From assembly GCA_964386865.1 (NCBI GenBank), contig CAYLUN010000025.1, positions 1-64,000 of the forward strand: a stretch of 64,000 nucleotides of DNA. Direction: 5' to 3'. Under the pieces are notes generated by a model. It was not told the origin of the DNA. It searched no databases and saw only the letters and a program-made list of their open reading frames with translations. Source of the stretch: CAYLUN01 sp964386865. GTDB lineage: Bacteria > Verrucomicrobiota > Kiritimatiellia > RFP12 > UBA1067. This document shows positions 15,800 through 24,600 of the stretch, one piece after another (position 1 is the first letter of the stretch; each line of letters begins with the position of its first letter). A program made the translations under genes and the position numbers.

Positions 15800-16354
15800 C
15801 TAGAAGTGCCAGTTGACGAAAATCATGCCGGGCGCCAGCTCGCCGGGAAGCTTGGTAAACCACTCATTCTCGGGCATGATGTTGACAATGCCGATCTGTA
15901 CGCCGCTTTTCGCCGTGTCCGCAACGTTGATGAACCCGACCTGCAACCCGTTCAGCTCGCCGGCATAGTTCACCAGGCCGCACTGGAAGCCGGTTAAGCT
16001 GCCCCCGGTGTAGTTCACGCCGCTGACAAGCAGACCGCTGAAAGGCCCGCCCTGCCATCCGGTGAAGTCGCCCGCCGTGTAATTCACAAAGCTCCACTGG
16101 CACCCCGTGTAGCTGTCAGCGTAGTTCACAAGGCCCACGCTCAGTCCGACGCTGTCACCCGTGGACCCGTTTACAAAGCCCAGCGCGAACGCCGACTGCG
16201 GGTTTTCGCCCCAGATGCTGAGGGCCACGCCTTCGATCCTCTCGCTGCGGTCATAGATGGCGAAGTCCGGTGTCAGGCTGAGCTGCACAGGCTCGCTGGC
16301 CAGCACGCTGCTCACACCGATAACGCCCGCCAGAACGGTCAATACCTTCTTCAT
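15800..16354 (-). CDS. Exported LA_2272-like surface-repeat protein
   Basis: 184 residues with a signal peptide (MKKVLTVLAGVIGVSSVLAS). The mature region consists of repeated units of about 16-20 residues of the form G-x-Q-x-G-x-V-N-Y (for example SGVNYTGGSLTGFQCGLVNYAGELNGLQVGFIN, read here as overlapping units), predicted to form a beta-solenoid or outer-membrane beta structure. This resembles the LA_2272 surface-repeat family, whose function is unknown. The gene follows the Thivi_2564-like peptide gene by 24 bases on the same strand and is probably in its operon. Confidence 0.72.
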   Translation of the reverse strand: MKKVLTVLAGVIGVSSVLASEPVQLSLTPDFAIYDRSERIEGVALSIWGENPQSAFALGFVNGSTGDSVGLSVGLVNYADSYTGCQWSFVNYTAGDFTGWQGGPFSGLLVSGVNYTGGSLTGFQCGLVNYAGELNGLQVGFINVADTAKSGVQIGIVNIMPENEWFTKLPGELAPGMIFVNWHF

Positions 16355-16378
16355 AATACAATTCTCCTTCTTGTTTGT

Positions 16379-16567
16379 TTACCTGACTCGAATGCTCTTG
16401 ATGCTGTCGATGATGCCAAACGTCTGCAGTAGCCACAGGCAGAGCACGGCCACAACGACCACGTTGAGGATCGTCTTTACCGGCCCCGCCATCGGTATAA
16501 ATCGGTTGATGGCCCACAGTCCGAAGCCGGACACGACCAAAATTACGACGATGTTTATGACTGGCAT
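16379..16567 (-). CDS. Thivi_2564-family small membrane protein
   Basis: 62 residues from ATG 16567, with AAGGAG five bases upstream; this decides the start over the 76-residue frame. Two membrane helices are visible (MPVINIVVILVVSGFGLWAI and a second from about residue 32, ILNVVVVAVLCLWLLQTF), linked by NRFIPMAGPVK. The arrangement and NRFIPM loop match the short Thivi_2564-type membrane proteins, often found near CsbD and other envelope-stress genes. Function unknown. First gene of a small operon with the LA_2272-like protein; the motif at 16637-16668 lies 70 bases upstream. Confidence 0.75.
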   Translation of the reverse strand: MPVINIVVILVVSGFGLWAINRFIPMAGPVKTILNVVVVAVLCLWLLQTFGIIDSIKSIRVR

Positions 16568-17053
16568 ATAGGCTCCTTGCCTCGTTGTTGCGCCTTGTTT
16601 TTCATGCACGTGCAGGTTACCCGAAGGGGTGCTCTAAAACCATGGGGTGTAACCCTACCGCGGCCCGAGCGACCTACAACTCGCGACGCTGAACGCCCCG
16701 CGCTCAAGTGAAGCGAGCGGCGGCAGGAACGCATCCCCACGCGTCCACTAGGCGCTAGGCGTCAACTGCCATTCGACAGGTTTAACAGGATTGGATGGAT
16801 ACGTGGACGTTGTAGACCTTGCCCGTGGGCTCGCTGTCGGCGCCGTGGCCTTCGAAACGGATGCGGGTCGGCCGTGGCCCCCTCGCGAGTTTCCGACATC
16901 ACGGCTTTTTTTTGCGACGGCAATCGAGTAATATTGACTGCGACGGAACGATCGGCGGATGTGCGGGCGTGAGGAGGCGGCGCGAAATCGTCCACCGGGC
17001 GCTCTGGCCGCGACCGCAGGCGGGAGACCGGATGAGAGTGGAGGAATAGGGTC
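16568..17053. other. Divergent intergenic region
   Basis: 486 bases between the Thivi_2564-like gene and the HAMP sensor. It holds the conserved motif at 16637-16668 and a stretch near 16772-16790 (GACAGGTTTAACAGGATTGG) resembling low-complexity 'acaggatt' repeats. A minus-strand frame ending at 16782 (…RIRFEGHGADSEP…) has gene-like codon use over about 38 codons but no start or SD; it might be a gene remnant. Otherwise nothing recognised. Confidence 0.5.
16637..16668 (-). promoter_or_regulatory. Conserved upstream motif, copy 2 (before the Thivi_2564-like gene)
   Basis: On the minus strand it reads TCGGGCC…AGGGTTACACCCCATGGTTT, ending about 70 bases before ATG 16567. It aligns with 10888-10918 upstream of the receiver gene, differing at several positions; the shared core is AGGGTT-x-x-ACCCCAT-x-GTTT. 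Confidence 0.5.
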
Positions 17054-17782
17054 ATGAATGAACGGAAGATGTTCTGGCAGTTTTTCGGCGCGCATATCCT
17101 GATCCTGGCTGCCGCGGTGGGATTTGCCGCTCTGTATACGTGGGACCTCAGCAGCATTTCCTTCAAGCGCCAGTGGGTTCACGAGCTGGAAATGCAGGCG
17201 CGCCTGGCGTCAGCCCTGTTGCCCGTCGGCGACGGGGCTCTCGACAAGAAAGAGGTCTCGAGCTTTTTTGAGCGGGTCTGCAAGGCGGACGACGAGTGCC
17301 GCTTCACGCTCATTCTCCCCGACGGCAAAGTCCTGGGGGACACGGATGCTGACCCGAGCCAGATGGCGTCGCACAGCGACCGCCTCGAAGTGATCGCGGC
17401 TCTGAAGGAAGGCCGCGGGGTGAGCCAGCGGTATAGCGACACCCTCGGCAAGTCGATGCTCTACGTGGCGCTGCGGGTGCCGCGCGAAGGGCCGATGCGC
17501 GCAGTCATCCGCGTCGCCGTTCCGGTGCGGACAATGATGCGCGAGACGGGGATCGCCGCGTATGTCATGATCGGCCTGCTGCTGGTGGTGCTAGGCGCAA
17601 CCTTGGCGGCGAGCTACAGCGCCGCGCGACGCATTATCGGCCCGGTGTCCGACCTGCAGAACGGGCTGGCCAGAATCGGCGACGGCGAGCTCGACTACCG
17701 GCTGCCCATCCCTTCCGTTCCGCACCTGGCGGAGCTCGCGCGGTCGATCAACCAGACGGTGGACCGGCTGCAGAAAAAATGA
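17054..17782 (+). CDS. HAMP-terminated sensor protein without kinase domain
   Basis: 242 residues; GGAGG precedes ATG 17054. Layout: membrane helix (residues 7-30), periplasmic sensor (about 31-160, with FTLILPDGKVLGDTDADPSQM typical of PhoR/double-Cache-like sensors), second helix (about 168-190), HAMP domain (about 190-240, PVSDLQNGLARIGDGELDYRLP) ending VDRLQKK-stop. In the related PhoR-like kinases this HAMP leads into PAS and histidine-kinase domains. None of the downstream frames encodes a kinase, so this is not a simple frameshift. It may be a truncated remnant or a signal-transmitting stub that works with another protein. Confidence 0.8.
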   Translation: MNERKMFWQFFGAHILILAAAVGFAALYTWDLSSISFKRQWVHELEMQARLASALLPVGDGALDKKEVSSFFERVCKADDECRFTLILPDGKVLGDTDADPSQMASHSDRLEVIAALKEGRGVSQRYSDTLGKSMLYVALRVPREGPMRAVIRVAVPVRTMMRETGIAAYVMIGLLLVVLGATLAASYSAARRIIGPVSDLQNGLARIGDGELDYRLPIPSVPHLAELARSINQTVDRLQKK

Positions 17783-17871
17783 AGCCCAGCCGCCTCTCCG
17801 CCCGCGCGCCGGACGGCCCGAGCACGTTGCTGCGCAATGAAAGGGCAGAGCCGCCACCCGCCCTGTTGACG

Positions 17872-17967
17872 GTGTGTGTCAGAAAAGTGACATCACTGGG
17901 GGAACGGGCGCCCTCGCCCGTTTAGAATGCGCGGTTTTAAAGCCTCTGTCACGTTTCTGACTCACAC
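17872..17967. repeat. MITE-like palindromic element
   Basis: Terminal inverted repeats of 21 bases (17872-17892 and 17947-17967) match at 19 of 21 positions. Inside lies a perfect hairpin AACGGGCG-CCCT-CGCCCGTT (17903-17922). The 96-base element sits between the HAMP sensor and the ATPase gene, about 90 bases before the latter. It could be a non-autonomous transposable or REP-type element, or a structured leader. Confidence 0.6.
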
Positions 17968-18058
17968 CCGCCCCGGCGCGTACCCGCACCCCGCCATTGA
18001 CGCAGTGCGGAGCCTGTCGTACCATTCACCTGTCAGCGTGCTCACGAAAGGCAACGCC

Positions 18059-20452
18059 ATGCAGAACTACGAGAAACTCGGAGCCTTCTACCTCGGCAAG
18101 ACCGTCGACCCCGAGACCCGCTCCGCCACCGACGACCTGCTCCTGTACGACGCCAAGGACCTGACCACGCACGGCGTGATCGTCGGGATGACCGGAAGCG
18201 GCAAGACCGGGCTCGCCGTCTCGCTCATCGAGGAAGCCGCCATCGACGGCGTGCCCGTCATCGCCATCGACCCCAAAGGCGACCTCGGCAACCTCCTGCT
18301 CACCTTCCCCGACCTTGCCGCTCGGGACTTCCGCCCCTGGATCGACGAAGCCGAAGCCGCCCGCCAAGGCCTCGGCCCGGACGCGTACGCTGAAAAGACC
18401 GCTGCCGCCTGGCGCGACGGCCTCGCCGCGTGGGGCCAGCCGGCCGACCGCATCCAGCGTTTCCGCGACGCCGCAGAGCTTGCGATCTACACGCCCGGCA
18501 ACACCTCCGGGAGGCCGCTCCAAATCCTGCGCTCCTTCGCCGCGCCGCCCGCCGCCGTGCTGGATGACGCCTCCGCGCTGCGCGACCGCGTCCTCTCAGC
18601 CACCTCCGGCCTGCTCGGTCTCGTCGGCATCGACGCCGACCCGATCCAAAGCCGCGAGCACATCCTCCTGTCCACGCTCTTCGACCGCGCGTGGCGCGAG
18701 GGCCGCGACCTCGACCTCCCCGCGCTCATCGGCGGCGTCCAGATGCCCCCGTTCGAGCGCATCGGTGTGCTCGATCTCGAGGCGTTCTACCCCGCTAAAG
18801 AGCGCTTCGGCCTCGCCATGGCCCTCAACAACCTGCTGGCCTCGCCCGGCTTTTCCGCGTGGCTGGAGGGCGAGCCGCTCAACATCGCGAGCCTGCTCTA
18901 CACGCCTGAGGGCAAGCCGCGCGTCTCCGTGCTCTCCATCGCGCACCTCTCCGACGCCGAGCGCATGTTCTTCGTGACGATCCTGCTCACCGAGATCCTC
19001 ACCTGGACCCGCGCCCAATCCGGCACGGGCAGCCTGCGCGCCCTCGTCTACATGGACGAGATCTACGGCTACTTCCCGCCCACCGCCAACCCGCCCTCGA
19101 AAGTCCCGATGCTCACTCTGCTCAAGCAGGCGCGTGCCTTCGGCGTCGGCGTGGTGCTCGCCACGCAGAACCCGGTCGACCTCGACTACAAGGGCCTCGC
19201 AAACTGCGGCACCTGGTTCATCGGACGCCTGCAGACCGAGCGCGACAAGGCCCGCGTGATCGAGGGCCTCGAAGGCGCGGCCGCCGGGTGCGCGTTCGAT
19301 CGCGGCCGCACTGAGGCCCTGCTGGCGTCGCTCGGCAACCGCGTCTTCCTCATGCGCAACGCGCACGATGCCGAGGCAGCCCTCTTTCAGACCCGCTGGA
19401 CGCTCTCCTACCTGCGCGGGCCGCTCACCCTGCCGCAGATCAAACGTCTGACCCCTTCCGCCCAGAGGCCGGAGGTCGGAGATCAGCGATCAGAGAGCGG
19501 CAGTCTGTGCGCGATGTCCGACCTCCGACCTCCGACTTCCGCCCTCCGCTCCCCTCCCACCGTCCCCGCCGGCCTCACGGTTCTCTTCGCGCGCACCGCG
19601 TCACCAGCCCCTGCGCCCGCCTGCCGCCCCGCCGCGCTGGGCCAAAGCAACCTGCACTTCGTTGACGCCAAGCTGGACGTCGACGCGTGGCTGCCCTACA
19701 GCTGGCTCGCTCCCTTGGACTCCGACACCGGCGCGGCCATCTGGGAGGAGGCCGCTCGGATCGGCGACCCCCGCCGCGAGCTGGACCGCACGCCCGCCGC
19801 AGGCGCGACCTTCGAGCCGCTCCCCGCCGCGCTTACCGCCAAGGCCGGCTCTCGGTGGAAATCGTCGCTCGCCGACTTCATCAACCAGACCGTCACCCTC
19901 GACCTCTTCTCCTGCGCCGCGCTCGGGCTCGCCTCGCAGCCCGGCGAGGCCGAAGGCGCGTTCCGCGCCCGGCTCGCCCAAGCGGCGCGCGAGCACCGCG
20001 ACGCGGAGACCGAGCGCCTGCGCGCCCGCTATGCGCCCAAGCTGCAAGCGCTCGAGGACCGCCTGCGCCGCGCGGAGGAGCGCGTCGAGCGCGAGAAGGC
20101 GCAGTACGGCCAACACAAGATGCAGACCGCGCTCGCCTTCGGCTCGACGCTGCTCGGCGCGCTCATGGGCCGCCGCGTGCTCTCGCGCGCGGCCACGGCC
20201 ATGCGCACCGCCAGCCGCACCGGCAAAGAGAAAGCGGACGTCGCCCGCGCCGACGAGTCAGCCGAGCTCGTGCAGCAGCGGCTCGACCAGCTGAACGCCG
20301 AATTCGAGCAGGAGGTCGCGGCGCTCGCCGGACGGCTCGACCCCGCCGCGCTGACGCTCGACACGGCTCGCGTGCGCCCCCGCAAGTCCGACATCTCGGT
20401 GGCCGACCCCGCCCTGGCGTGGGTGCCGCGGCAGGCGGGGGCCGACACGTGA
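18059..20452 (+). CDS. HerA/VirB4-like P-loop ATPase
   Basis: 797 residues from ATG 18059, with GAAAGG upstream; the longer frame from 17927 runs through the MITE-like element. Walker A is GMTGSGKTGLAVSL (about residue 43), followed by VIAIDPKGDLGNLLL; Walker B is LVYMDEIYGYFPP (about 338), then LLKQARAFGVGVVLATQNP, the pattern of DUF87/HerA-type DNA or protein translocases. Residues about 655-760 form an Arg/Glu-rich coiled coil, then a short glycine-rich hydrophobic patch (TALAFGSTLLGALMG). Residues about 469-497 are encoded by a palindromic repeat inserted in frame. Probably a DNA-processing or translocating ATPase; its usual NurA-type partner is not adjacent. Confidence 0.85.
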   Translation: MQNYEKLGAFYLGKTVDPETRSATDDLLLYDAKDLTTHGVIVGMTGSGKTGLAVSLIEEAAIDGVPVIAIDPKGDLGNLLLTFPDLAARDFRPWIDEAEAARQGLGPDAYAEKTAAAWRDGLAAWGQPADRIQRFRDAAELAIYTPGNTSGRPLQILRSFAAPPAAVLDDASALRDRVLSATSGLLGLVGIDADPIQSREHILLSTLFDRAWREGRDLDLPALIGGVQMPPFERIGVLDLEAFYPAKERFGLAMALNNLLASPGFSAWLEGEPLNIASLLYTPEGKPRVSVLSIAHLSDAERMFFVTILLTEILTWTRAQSGTGSLRALVYMDEIYGYFPPTANPPSKVPMLTLLKQARAFGVGVVLATQNPVDLDYKGLANCGTWFIGRLQTERDKARVIEGLEGAAAGCAFDRGRTEALLASLGNRVFLMRNAHDAEAALFQTRWTLSYLRGPLTLPQIKRLTPSAQRPEVGDQRSESGSLCAMSDLRPPTSALRSPPTVPAGLTVLFARTASPAPAPACRPAALGQSNLHFVDAKLDVDAWLPYSWLAPLDSDTGAAIWEEAARIGDPRRELDRTPAAGATFEPLPAALTAKAGSRWKSSLADFINQTVTLDLFSCAALGLASQPGEAEGAFRARLAQAAREHRDAETERLRARYAPKLQALEDRLRRAEERVEREKAQYGQHKMQTALAFGSTLLGALMGRRVLSRAATAMRTASRTGKEKADVARADESAELVQQRLDQLNAEFEQEVAALAGRLDPAALTLDTARVRPRKSDISVADPALAWVPRQAGADT
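19465..19550. repeat. Palindromic repeat inserted in frame in the ATPase gene
   Basis: GGAGGTCGGA (19471-19480) is repeated inverted as TCCGACCTCC (19517-19526), followed by further CCGACCTCCGAC units. It encodes a compositionally odd linker (RPEVGDQRSESGS...) between the ATPase core and the C-terminal part. Such 'ggaggtcgga' arrays look like mobile or simple-sequence palindromes rather than protein-driven sequence. Confidence 0.65.
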
Positions 20453-20508
20453 ACGTTTGACGGCTGTCCTTCAGGCCGCCTGTGGCCATGTTCGCGGGCC
20501 CCTTCGGC

Positions 20509-21414
20509 TCACGGAACCTTGCGGCCTTGCGCTGCTTCCCACAGGGCATACCAGTCCTCGCGCTCAAGCTCGATGGACTCCGCTTGCGCCGCGCTGCGGA
20601 TGCGCTCAATCTTGTTCGATCCGATCACCGGCAGCGGCCGGCTGGGATGCGCGAGAAGCCACGCGTAGGCGAGTTGCTCCAGCGAGGCGCCGCCCGTGCG
20701 GCCGGCCATGCCCGCCGCGGCCGCCGCGAGACGCTGCGCCGCCGGACTCTCCGGATCGAAGAGCCTGCCGCCCGCGAGCGGGCTCCACGCCATGGGCAGA
20801 ACGCCCAGACGCTCGCACTGGTGCAGCGTGCCGTCCGTGAGCGGCTCCATGTGCAGCAGATGAAACTCGATCTGATTCGTCGCGAGCGGCTGGCGCATGC
20901 AGGCGTTCAACAGATCGAACTGCGAGGCGCTGCAATTCGACACGCCCGCCGCGCGTATCTTCCCGTTTGACAGCAACTGGTTCAGCCCCCCCGCCGTGTC
21001 GTCGGCCCGCGTCAGCCAGTCGGGCCGGTGCACGAGAAAGAGGTCGATGCGGTCCGTGCCAAGCCAGCGCAGCGACTTGTCGAGGCTCTTGACCAGACGC
21101 GCCCCGGTGGCGTTGTAGTGCGCCGTGCGCCGCTCGGGATGATACGCACAGGGCACATAGATGCCGGCCTTGGTGACGATCTCCAGTTTGTCGCGCAGGC
21201 CCGGCGAGAGCGCCAGCGCCGCGCCGAGCGCCTTCTCGACCTCGTATTTGCCGTAGATCTCCGCCGTGTCGACCGTCGTGATGCCGAGCTCCAGGCACAC
21301 GTTGAGCCGGCGGTTGATCTCCTGCGCGGTAGGCTGTGTCGCCAGCAGCCGCCACGTGCCGTACACCATGCGCGAGAACTCGAGTCCGTTCGCGTTCAGT
21401 GACATTCGCTTCAT
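20509..21414 (-). CDS. Aldo/keto reductase
   Basis: 301 residues, a full-length NADPH-dependent TIM-barrel oxidoreductase. Catalytic tetrad visible: Asp and Tyr in DTAEIYGKYE, Lys in IVTKAGIY, His in LFLVHRPDWL. The cofactor-binding end is VIGSNKIERIRSA. Most similar in layout to YdhF-type reductases. Substrate unknown. AAGGAG lies about 10 bases before the ATG. The last gene of the minus-strand series holA, secreted protein, yggS, this gene; convergent with the ATPase gene (56 bases apart). Confidence 0.9.
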   Translation of the reverse strand: MKRMSLNANGLEFSRMVYGTWRLLATQPTAQEINRRLNVCLELGITTVDTAEIYGKYEVEKALGAALALSPGLRDKLEIVTKAGIYVPCAYHPERRTAHYNATGARLVKSLDKSLRWLGTDRIDLFLVHRPDWLTRADDTAGGLNQLLSNGKIRAAGVSNCSASQFDLLNACMRQPLATNQIEFHLLHMEPLTDGTLHQCERLGVLPMAWSPLAGGRLFDPESPAAQRLAAAAAGMAGRTGGASLEQLAYAWLLAHPSRPLPVIGSNKIERIRSAAQAESIELEREDWYALWEAAQGRKVP

Positions 21415-21444
21415 ATTTCCGAAACTCCTTTCGCCTGTCTGTTC

Positions 21445-22182
21445 CTACGGCTCCCAGCGCTCCTCGGCCGACTCCGCAGCGGGCTTCCACTTCGGGCGGC
21501 TGCCGAAGAGCACCGTGCCGAGCCGCACCCAGGTGGCGCCCTCCTCCACCGCGACCCCGTAGTCGTTGCTCATGCCCATCGACAGGTTGGGCAGCCCGAT
21601 GCCGAACTGACGCTCCCACCGGTCGCGCGCCTCGCGCAGCCGCGCGAAAACGGGCCGCGTCTGCTCCGCATCGGGACAGAACGGGGCCATCGTCATCAGC
21701 CCCGTCAGCGTCACGTTGCGGCAGCCCAGCGCGTATTCGATGACCTCGGGAACCGCATCCGGTCTCAGCCCATCTTTGCTCGACTCGCCCGCGACGTTGA
21801 CCTCCAACAGGATTTCGGGGCGGTGCCCGCTCTCTTCTGCCACGCGCTCAATCTGTTCCAGCAGCCGCACCGAGTCCACCGAATGCAGCACCGAGAACAG
21901 CTCCAGCGCGGCGCGCACCTTGTTGCGCTGCAGGTGGCCGATGAGGTGCCATTCGGGGCCGCTCACACACTCCGGGATCTTCCAGCCCGCCTCCTGCACC
22001 CGGTTCTCGCCGAACCGCCTGATCCCGGCGTCCCACGCCTCGCGCACCACGTCCGGACCATGCGTCTTCGTGACGCCGATGATCTCCACCTCGTCGGGCT
22101 TACGCCCCGCCTTGACGCACGCCGCATCGATGCGGGACCTCACGCCCTCCAGAACGTCTCTGACCGCCACTTCGCTGTCCAT
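21445..22182 (-). CDS. yggS: YggS-family PLP-binding homeostasis protein
   Basis: 245 residues, the standard length of this single-domain TIM-barrel family, which binds pyridoxal 5'-phosphate without known catalysis and buffers free PLP. The PLP Lys lies in EIIGVTKTHGPD (about residue 38), followed by the family signature FGENRVQEA; WHLIGHLQRNKVR and the C-terminal phosphate-binding LSMGMSNDY and WVRLGTVLFGSR are also present. The AKR gene follows after 30 bases. The upstream neighbour is the 793-residue secreted protein gene. Confidence 0.94.
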   Translation of the reverse strand: MDSEVAVRDVLEGVRSRIDAACVKAGRKPDEVEIIGVTKTHGPDVVREAWDAGIRRFGENRVQEAGWKIPECVSGPEWHLIGHLQRNKVRAALELFSVLHSVDSVRLLEQIERVAEESGHRPEILLEVNVAGESSKDGLRPDAVPEVIEYALGCRNVTLTGLMTMAPFCPDAEQTRPVFARLREARDRWERQFGIGLPNLSMGMSNDYGVAVEEGATWVRLGTVLFGSRPKWKPAAESAEERWEP

Positions 22183-22218
22183 CGTCTCAGACTCCCGATA
22201 TCCGGCACATACGCACTG

Positions 22219-24600
22219 CTACGGCGCGCTCGCGGCCGCCGCGCGCACGGTGAACGCGTGCGGCTCCGTCGCGACCACGACGCCGTCGGCCGAGCGCGCC
22301 ACCGCCCACAGCGTGTACTCGCCGCACGGCAGCCGCGACTGCGGAGGCCCCTGCTCCACAGCCGCCGCGCACGCTGCGGCAGCAGCCCGCCCCAGGCACT
22401 TGGGGCCCAGGAAGACCGCCACGCTGGCCACCTGCTCGGCGGGGGCGGCCTCGGCGCGCGCAGTCACAAACGCCGGCCCGTCCAGCACGCCGCCGGCCGC
22501 CGGGGCTGTCAGCCGGATCTGCGGAACCGCCAGCCCCTGCGCCGACACGCGGAAGGCGTACTCAAACTGCCGGCCATTGAAGCGCCTATCCGCCGAGCGC
22601 GTCTGAACCGTCACTTTCAGCAGCCCCCTCTGGTAATCGGCGGCGGTCGGGCACAGGCGCACGGGCCGGGCGCCATAGTGGTCGTGGGAGAAGTAGATCT
22701 CCTCGGTGACCTGCCCGTGCTGCACGACGCTGACGCACACTTGATCGCTGGGCCGCTGAGCCGGGGCGAAGGGAACGTCGAAGCCCGTTATGGGCGAGAC
22801 GCTGTCCCGCGCAAAGCTAAAGGAGACGCGCTCGGCCTCGTCATAATTGAGAAGAAACGGGCGCTTGTCGCTCGCGCCGTCGACGGCCTTGTCCTCCGAC
22901 TGCGCGCTGACCATGAAGTTGAAGAACAGCGTGGGCCGGTTGGTGGCGGGCAAAATGCGGACCGACTGCTCGATGTTGTAGGTGTCGGGGGTGAAGAGCA
23001 GCGCGGCGCGCGACAGCGCCGCCGCGGACGGCTCGTCGGTCGCGCAGAACACCTGCACGTCCGACGCGGGGCGATCCAGCAGCCGCACCGACGCGAACCC
23101 CGGATTATCGGAATCGACGCGATAGGTTTCGGTCCGCAGGATCACGGCGTTGCGGCGCGCGCTCAGCCGGGCAAGCTGCCGCATGGTGTCGTAGCCGATT
23201 CGCGCGCACCGCTCGTGGTATCCGTGCGGGTGGTCGGGGTTGGCGAGGTGCGGCTTATCCTTCTCGGGGGGCGGCTGGTAGCGGTCCGTCACCAGCGTGT
23301 AGATCATGTTCGCCAGCATGTAAGAAAGCCAGTCGTTGCCGCGGCCCGGCGCGGCCTCGCTCACGAGCGCGTGATCCTCCTGCCAAGCACGCGCCCAGGC
23401 GATCTGATACGGGATGAAGGCCAAGTGTTTGCTCTTGGCGTAGTCGTAGCCTTCGATCAGAACCGACTCGAGCCCGCGCAGCACGTCACCGCCCTGGGCG
23501 TCTCCTTCGGGGTTGCGGCAGAAGACCGACACGCAAGGCGCCGGCCAATTCGTTGCGGCCGAGCCCCCCGCGGTGCAGCTCTCAGGGTCCAGAAACTGAT
23601 CCATCTGGCGGGTATCGGCGTAGACAAGGTCGAACGCCGACGCGTTCCGGTCGAAGCCGTTCGCATACCAGTCGGCCGGCGTCCGCCAGAACCAATCCTG
23701 GAACGCCGCGTCGAGGATGAACTGCAGGTTCACGCGCAGCGGATCGTCCTCGGCCGTGTTTGGCACGTAGATTCGAAGCCGCTTCTTGATCCGAGGCTCG
23801 ATGCGCACGATGCCCTCGAACGGCCCCGAATAGTGTTTTTCGACGCGCGCTCTCGCCATCGCGTCGCGGGCCGATGCCGCCAGAACCTCACACGTCTTCT
23901 TGGTTGTCCAATCCGTTTCAAGCGCGACCTTAGGAAGCCGCGCGTCAGCCAGGTCGCAGTACAGCGCCGCCGCGGCGAGATAGGCGTAGGCGCGGGCCTT
24001 TATCGGCGAATCCCCGGAGATGTGGTTGTGCTGCAGCGCCTCCATCCAGGCGAACGCGGCGGGCACGACGGACACCCCGCACCCGTCGCCGACCCGGTAG
24101 GCCGTCTCCGCGAGCGAGACGGCGCGCTTGTCCCGGAACGTCGAGGCGGGCTTGGCCAGCAGCACGAGCGCCACGCGTGTGCCTTTGGCCGCGAACGCGG
24201 CCGACACCGCACGCACCCCCTCGAAAAACAGCTCGGGGTACCCGCGTATGATCTCCTCCGACTCCGCCAGCAGCAGGTAGTCGTAGCTTCCGGCTGCCAG
24301 CTGCGCGCGGCTCGCGCGCGTGTCCGGGTGATACCACCAGCCGAGCAGCGTCCGGCTCTTGGCCAGCGGCTCCGTCACCACGCGGACCGGCTTTCCCGTC
24401 TTCGCCGCCTGAACGGCGCCCGCGAGATCTTGGGCGATCACGGCGGCGTCGATCCCGCCCGCATGCAGCGGGGCGGACACCAGCGCGATCCGGATCATGC
24501 CGTCGCCGTTGACGTCGAGATCGTCCGCCCGCGCGGGCGCTCCGCGCACCGCCCAGGCGAGCGCCAGGCAAGCCGCGCCGTATCGGATGAGGCGGGTCAT
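22219..24600 (-). CDS. Large secreted protein with SGNH-like N-terminus, function unknown
   Basis: 793 residues with a signal peptide (MTRLIRYGAACLALAWAVRGAPARA). Right after it DVNGDGMIRIALVSAP resembles the start of an SGNH/DUF4886-like fold, and SYDYLLLAESEEIIRGYPELFFEGVRAV resembles its internal 'YDYVVLQE' block, but a convincing catalytic GDS Ser and a C-terminal DxxH were not found. Residues about 280-520 show no recognised domain. The last 120 residues look Ig-like (APAAGGVLDGPAFVTARAEA and CGEYTLWAVARSADG). ATG 24600 overlaps the holA stop as ATGA, an unexpected coupling to a replication gene. Not assigned to a function. Confidence 0.7.
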   Translation of the reverse strand: MTRLIRYGAACLALAWAVRGAPARADDLDVNGDGMIRIALVSAPLHAGGIDAAVIAQDLAGAVQAAKTGKPVRVVTEPLAKSRTLLGWWYHPDTRASRAQLAAGSYDYLLLAESEEIIRGYPELFFEGVRAVSAAFAAKGTRVALVLLAKPASTFRDKRAVSLAETAYRVGDGCGVSVVPAAFAWMEALQHNHISGDSPIKARAYAYLAAAALYCDLADARLPKVALETDWTTKKTCEVLAASARDAMARARVEKHYSGPFEGIVRIEPRIKKRLRIYVPNTAEDDPLRVNLQFILDAAFQDWFWRTPADWYANGFDRNASAFDLVYADTRQMDQFLDPESCTAGGSAATNWPAPCVSVFCRNPEGDAQGGDVLRGLESVLIEGYDYAKSKHLAFIPYQIAWARAWQEDHALVSEAAPGRGNDWLSYMLANMIYTLVTDRYQPPPEKDKPHLANPDHPHGYHERCARIGYDTMRQLARLSARRNAVILRTETYRVDSDNPGFASVRLLDRPASDVQVFCATDEPSAAALSRAALLFTPDTYNIEQSVRILPATNRPTLFFNFMVSAQSEDKAVDGASDKRPFLLNYDEAERVSFSFARDSVSPITGFDVPFAPAQRPSDQVCVSVVQHGQVTEEIYFSHDHYGARPVRLCPTAADYQRGLLKVTVQTRSADRRFNGRQFEYAFRVSAQGLAVPQIRLTAPAAGGVLDGPAFVTARAEAAPAEQVASVAVFLGPKCLGRAAAAACAAAVEQGPPQSRLPCGEYTLWAVARSADGVVVATEPHAFTVRAAAASAP

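Noticed and set aside
15436..15816. Plus-strand frame opposite the small-gene region
   Set aside because: Runs across the terminator hairpin and the 58-residue gene; composition is that of a shadow frame.
16748..17182. Minus-strand frames before the HAMP sensor
   Set aside because: Overlap the sensor start, Arg/Ser/Pro-rich, no ribosome site; only a weak remnant-like stretch near 16782-16900 was kept as a note.
17927..18058. 44 extra residues before the ATPase
   Set aside because: Encoded by the palindromic element; ATG 18059 has the ribosome site and family start.
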